Part shown: piece after piece, positions 62,601-64,000 of the stretch | Layout: each line of letters begins with the position of its first letter | Position numbering within the stretch: position 1 is the first letter of the stretch | Assembly: GCA_009823395.1 (NCBI GenBank) | Contig: CM020514.1 | Location: forward strand, 3,124,966-3,188,965 | Direction of reading: 5' to 3' | Length of the DNA stretch: 64,000 nt | DNA from: Thamnaconus septentrionalis | Lineage: Eukaryota > Chordata > Actinopteri > Tetraodontiformes > Monacanthidae | The notes under the pieces: generated by a model | Seen by the model: the letters and a program-made list of their open reading frames with translations, nothing else | What the model was told of the DNA's origin: nothing | Database searches by the model: none | Program-made: the position numbers and the translations under genes

Positions 62601-63909
62601 TAGCTGTGACGTGCCTTTTGTTTGAGACACTGGTCACTGTGTAGCTACAGTCTGTACGGGGTGATCCTCTTGACTGCTGTGTTGATGCACCAGGGTGCTG
62701 CCAGGCTGAACACAAGTGTCTCAGAATCGATCTAAGTGCGATAGCCCCAGCAAGCCTGGCAGCTGTCACCCCCACCCCTCCACTGAAAGTGATGGGAAGT
62801 TGCTCTCTGCACGTTTTATGTCGGCGCTCCCGCAGTTTGGTTCAGCACGGCTTCCGTGACCTAACGTCCTACACTTCATTAAGCTCCCGCTTATGATCTG
62901 GTTGTCTTTGATATTTGAACGGTGGCTTGAAAATTAACTAGTGCAGCTGCATCCTAATGTGAAGGCATTTTAAAAAAAAAAAAAAAAAAAAAACTTTTTA
63001 AAAATGACATGATTTAAGAAGTCAGAAAAATGAAGTCAAAAGCAAGCTTTCTTCTGAAGGACTATAAGAAGAAAAGTACATGTTTTTTCTCATTAAAACT
63101 ACATTTTATACATATATACACATTATAGAAATAAACATATAAACACACATATATATATACACACATATATACATATATATAAAAAATATATCAATAAAAG
63201 TGTGAAAGAAACATAATGACACATGTATGTACACATACACACACATATATGTATACACTGAATATACATTATAAATATATATATATATAAATACATACAT
63301 TCATAGTCGGATATTATCAGCATACAGACTCACATCACATCACAGATTCTAACAATGCTGAATGCTGCAGCAAACCAAAGATACTTTAGTGCTGACCTGT
63401 GCGTTTGTGTCAATGCGTTCCTCATGGTCTTGATCTGCTGAAAATGGCAAGACATGTCTGTGGACATGACCATCTCAATGACCAAAGCCCTCAGCTCCCT
63501 GCAGACAGATGGCCAACACACAACATCATCTGTGAATGAGTTGCACAGGTACTGAATGATTGTTGAGTGAGCTGTGTGTGTGTGTGTCTACCTCCAGTCC
63601 TCCTTGTTCAGGTTAACCAGAATGTTCATGTCCTCCTCTGCCATCAGCCTGTAGGCAGCGCTCACGTGATGATTCTCCAGCACTGACCGGTCATTGTAGA
63701 GGATGGCCACCTCTGACCTGACGTACAGACAACCTTGTGATGAGGCAGTGCGGTGCAGACTGGAACGCATCAGCTGTGCGTTTGTGTTGTCGTTCAGATC
63801 TTGGTTACCTCGTATGAATGTGGAAGTTGTTGGTGGTTCCCGTATGTTCAAAGTCGTGGATCGCTGCGGCAAAAACCATAGCAAGAATCTCCAGTTCACT
63901 TAGCCAGTG
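58318..63909 (-). CDS. pde1a: Calmodulin-dependent cyclic nucleotide phosphodiesterase PDE1, 3' exons (partial; PDE1A-like)
   Basis: Hydrolyses cAMP/cGMP in the cytosol under Ca2+/calmodulin. Only the catalytic second half and tail are here; earlier exons lie beyond the window. Exons: 63909-63809, 63717-63592, 63498-63397, 62080-61960, 60578-60497, 60198-60078, about 59840-59668, 58710-58486, 58388-58318, phases consistent. Motifs: HDFEHTGTTNNFHI (metal-binding His-Asp), SVLENHHVSAAYRLM, LHAADISHPAK (metal Asp), LPFSPLCDRKATM, and AQSQIGFIDFIVEPTF with the invariant glutamine. After the catalytic domain, DGHMDFSLTAIDL and NKDRWKEL resemble the PDE1A C-terminus best, from memory. The last two exons encode an acidic, Ser/Pro-rich tail (a run of eight Glu near residue VEDVL, then PGEEATEADDGREEE) longer than the short mammalian PDE1A tail. 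The acceptor of the 59840 exon is ambiguous by 4 nt (59844 breaks the frame). The paralog assignment is less sure than the family. Confidence 0.92.
58982..59158. repeat. Complex TA/CA microsatellite region
   Basis: Alternating TA, CA and CATA runs over about 180 bp in a PDE1 intron, followed by a CA plus ATCA repeat at 59568-59630. Confidence 0.9.
60780..61142 (+). mobile_element. MITE-like repeat, copy 4 (GAA-seed family)
   Basis: Starts atccagtgtgtaatatttggc and ends in a ctccaaa...tcacacactta stretch, suggesting short terminal inverted repeats. It carries a three-unit gaa run at about 60971-60981. Lies in a PDE1 intron. Confidence 0.65.
63108..63300. repeat. TA/CA-rich low-complexity tract
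   Basis: Irregular TATA, CACA and ATACAT runs in the PDE1 intron between exons 63498-63397 and 62080-61960. No coding potential. Confidence 0.85.
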
Positions 63910-64000
63910 CTGTGAAAACACAAGCGCATTGTTATTTGAGGTAGCCGCACGATTGTGTTTTGAGTGGTGCCTCGTGTGTTTATTACCATCAGTCCCGTGT

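Noticed and set aside
1..64000. CRISPR arrays, bacterial operons, tRNA or rRNA genes
   Set aside because: No regularly spaced repeats or cloverleaf/rRNA signatures were seen; tandem repeats are simple microsatellites and the tRNA-like parts belong to SINEs.

Overview
The window is vertebrate nuclear DNA. It has spliced genes with GT-AG introns, long non-coding stretches, many microsatellites, and hAT, Tc1, LINE, SINE and LTR-element debris. The gene content points to a ray-finned (teleost) fish: a local array of two-exon trace amine-associated receptors (TAARs), a VWD/EGF/ZP glycoprotein, a CD28/CTLA-4-family gene and the 3' half of a PDE1 gene. The species cannot be named from sequence alone.

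Layout. 1-2449 is repeats. TAAR-A lies at 2450-3909 (-). A 17-exon zona-pellucida-domain gene occupies 5170-14249 (-) and appears to carry a one-base deletion in its ZP-C exon. TAAR-B (16872-18011, -), TAAR-C (23480-24632, -) and TAAR-D (28772-29924, -) are three young segmental duplicates. TAAR-B has a frameshift in TM1. TAAR-E (33650-34766, +) is the only inverted receptor. TAAR-F (37194-38375, -) closes the array. Between receptors lie a degenerate Ty3/gypsy element (18790-21005), a degenerate L2/Maui-like LINE (26075-27700), a reverse-oriented LINE (31240-32760) and several hAT elements with exact 8-bp target-site duplications. 38376-43391 is repeats, including a solo LTR. A five-exon CD28/CTLA-4-like receptor spans 43392-46546 (-). 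46547-58317 is intergenic with hAT elements and a large GAA repeat. The last nine exons of a PDE1 (probably PDE1A) gene fill 58318-63909 (-); its 5' part lies beyond the window.

Function. The six TAARs are expected to be Gs/Golf-coupled olfactory amine receptors. All carry Asp at 5.42. They differ at 3.32 (Asp in A, C and E; Glu in B and D; Asn in F), so the cluster probably spans dibasic-amine and non-classical amine recognition. The CD28-like and PDE1 genes are separate neighbours, whose linkage is reminiscent of human 2q32-q33. Gene models were assembled by hand from splice signals and reading-frame phase; exon coordinates are given in each entry.
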